This document shows, in pieces, positions 63,948 to 64,000 of a stretch of DNA of 64,000 nucleotides. The notes beneath the pieces were generated by a model. The model did no database searches. It was not told the origin of the DNA and saw only the letters and a program-made list of their open reading frames with translations. Within the stretch, counting starts at the first letter, position 1; each line of letters opens with the position of its first letter. Position numbers and translations under genes: made by a program. Source of the DNA: Sphingomonas hominis (GTDB taxonomy: Bacteria > Pseudomonadota > Alphaproteobacteria > Sphingomonadales > Sphingomonadaceae); assembly GCF_013328205.1 (NCBI RefSeq), contig NZ_JABULH010000002.1, positions 372,001 through 436,000 of the forward strand. The letters are read 5' to 3'.

Positions 63948-64000
63948 GACGTGTTGGTACGGCGTACCCGAAGTGCCACCTGTCCTATTTAGAACGCGGT

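Overview
The window is a GC-rich chromosomal segment of an alphaproteobacterium, most likely a sphingomonad (Sphingomonas or a close relative). Pointers are three large TonB-dependent receptors, an F1 ATP synthase operon (atpHAGDC) with no F0 genes beside it and a very short epsilon subunit, PhaR, a CpaF pilus ATPase, and codon use dominated by G/C third positions. I saw no rRNA, tRNA, CRISPR array, intact insertion sequence or prophage.

Layout. 1-7.6 kb: housekeeping genes (end of an acyl-CoA ligase, xseB, ispA, coaD, a periplasmic cyclophilin, queA, a VOC protein, an EF-hand protein, tgt). 7.7-17.7 kb: SleB-type wall hydrolase, glycine-zipper lipoprotein, malic enzyme, O6-alkylguanine transferase, mutS, glnD. 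17.7-26.3 kb: thrS and infC, with one TonB receptor gene between them and another after infC. 26.5-35.9 kb: a retropepsin-like protein, a PepSY membrane operon behind a Fur-box-like site, a GIY-YIG-like protein, exonuclease III, SirB1, and the tesA/ybbA/ybbP divergent trio. 47.1-58.7 kb: CPA2 antiporter, a broken ferritin-like (DUF892) gene, a NUDIX frame reading straight into DUF47 followed by Pit, an MHS transporter, alr, phaR, an exported methyltransferase-like protein, an aspartyl protease with a PDZ-like end, and cpaF. 59.0-63.9 kb: atpHAGDC.

The most interesting part is 35.9-47.1 kb: a LacI-family regulator, a YeiH-type anion exporter, an ACS/hexuronate-type MFS importer, a TonB receptor, a Gfo/Idh/MocA protein, an aldo/keto reductase, an SsuD/SmoC-type flavin monooxygenase, a flavodoxin-fold FMN reductase, a SorA-type sulfite dehydrogenase and a SorB-like c-type lipoprotein. 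Three near-identical 12-bp palindromes built on GACAACGTTGTC lie upstream of the divergent transcription units and tie the locus together as one regulon. The gene set fits oxidative desulfonation of an anionic sugar sulfonate. Sulfoquinovose by a sulfo-SMO-like route is the best candidate: outer-membrane uptake, inner-membrane import, possible glycoside cleavage by the Gfo/Idh protein, monooxygenase release of sulfite, aldehyde reduction by the aldo/keto reductase, sulfite export, and oxidation by SorAB. The substrate is inferred, not shown.
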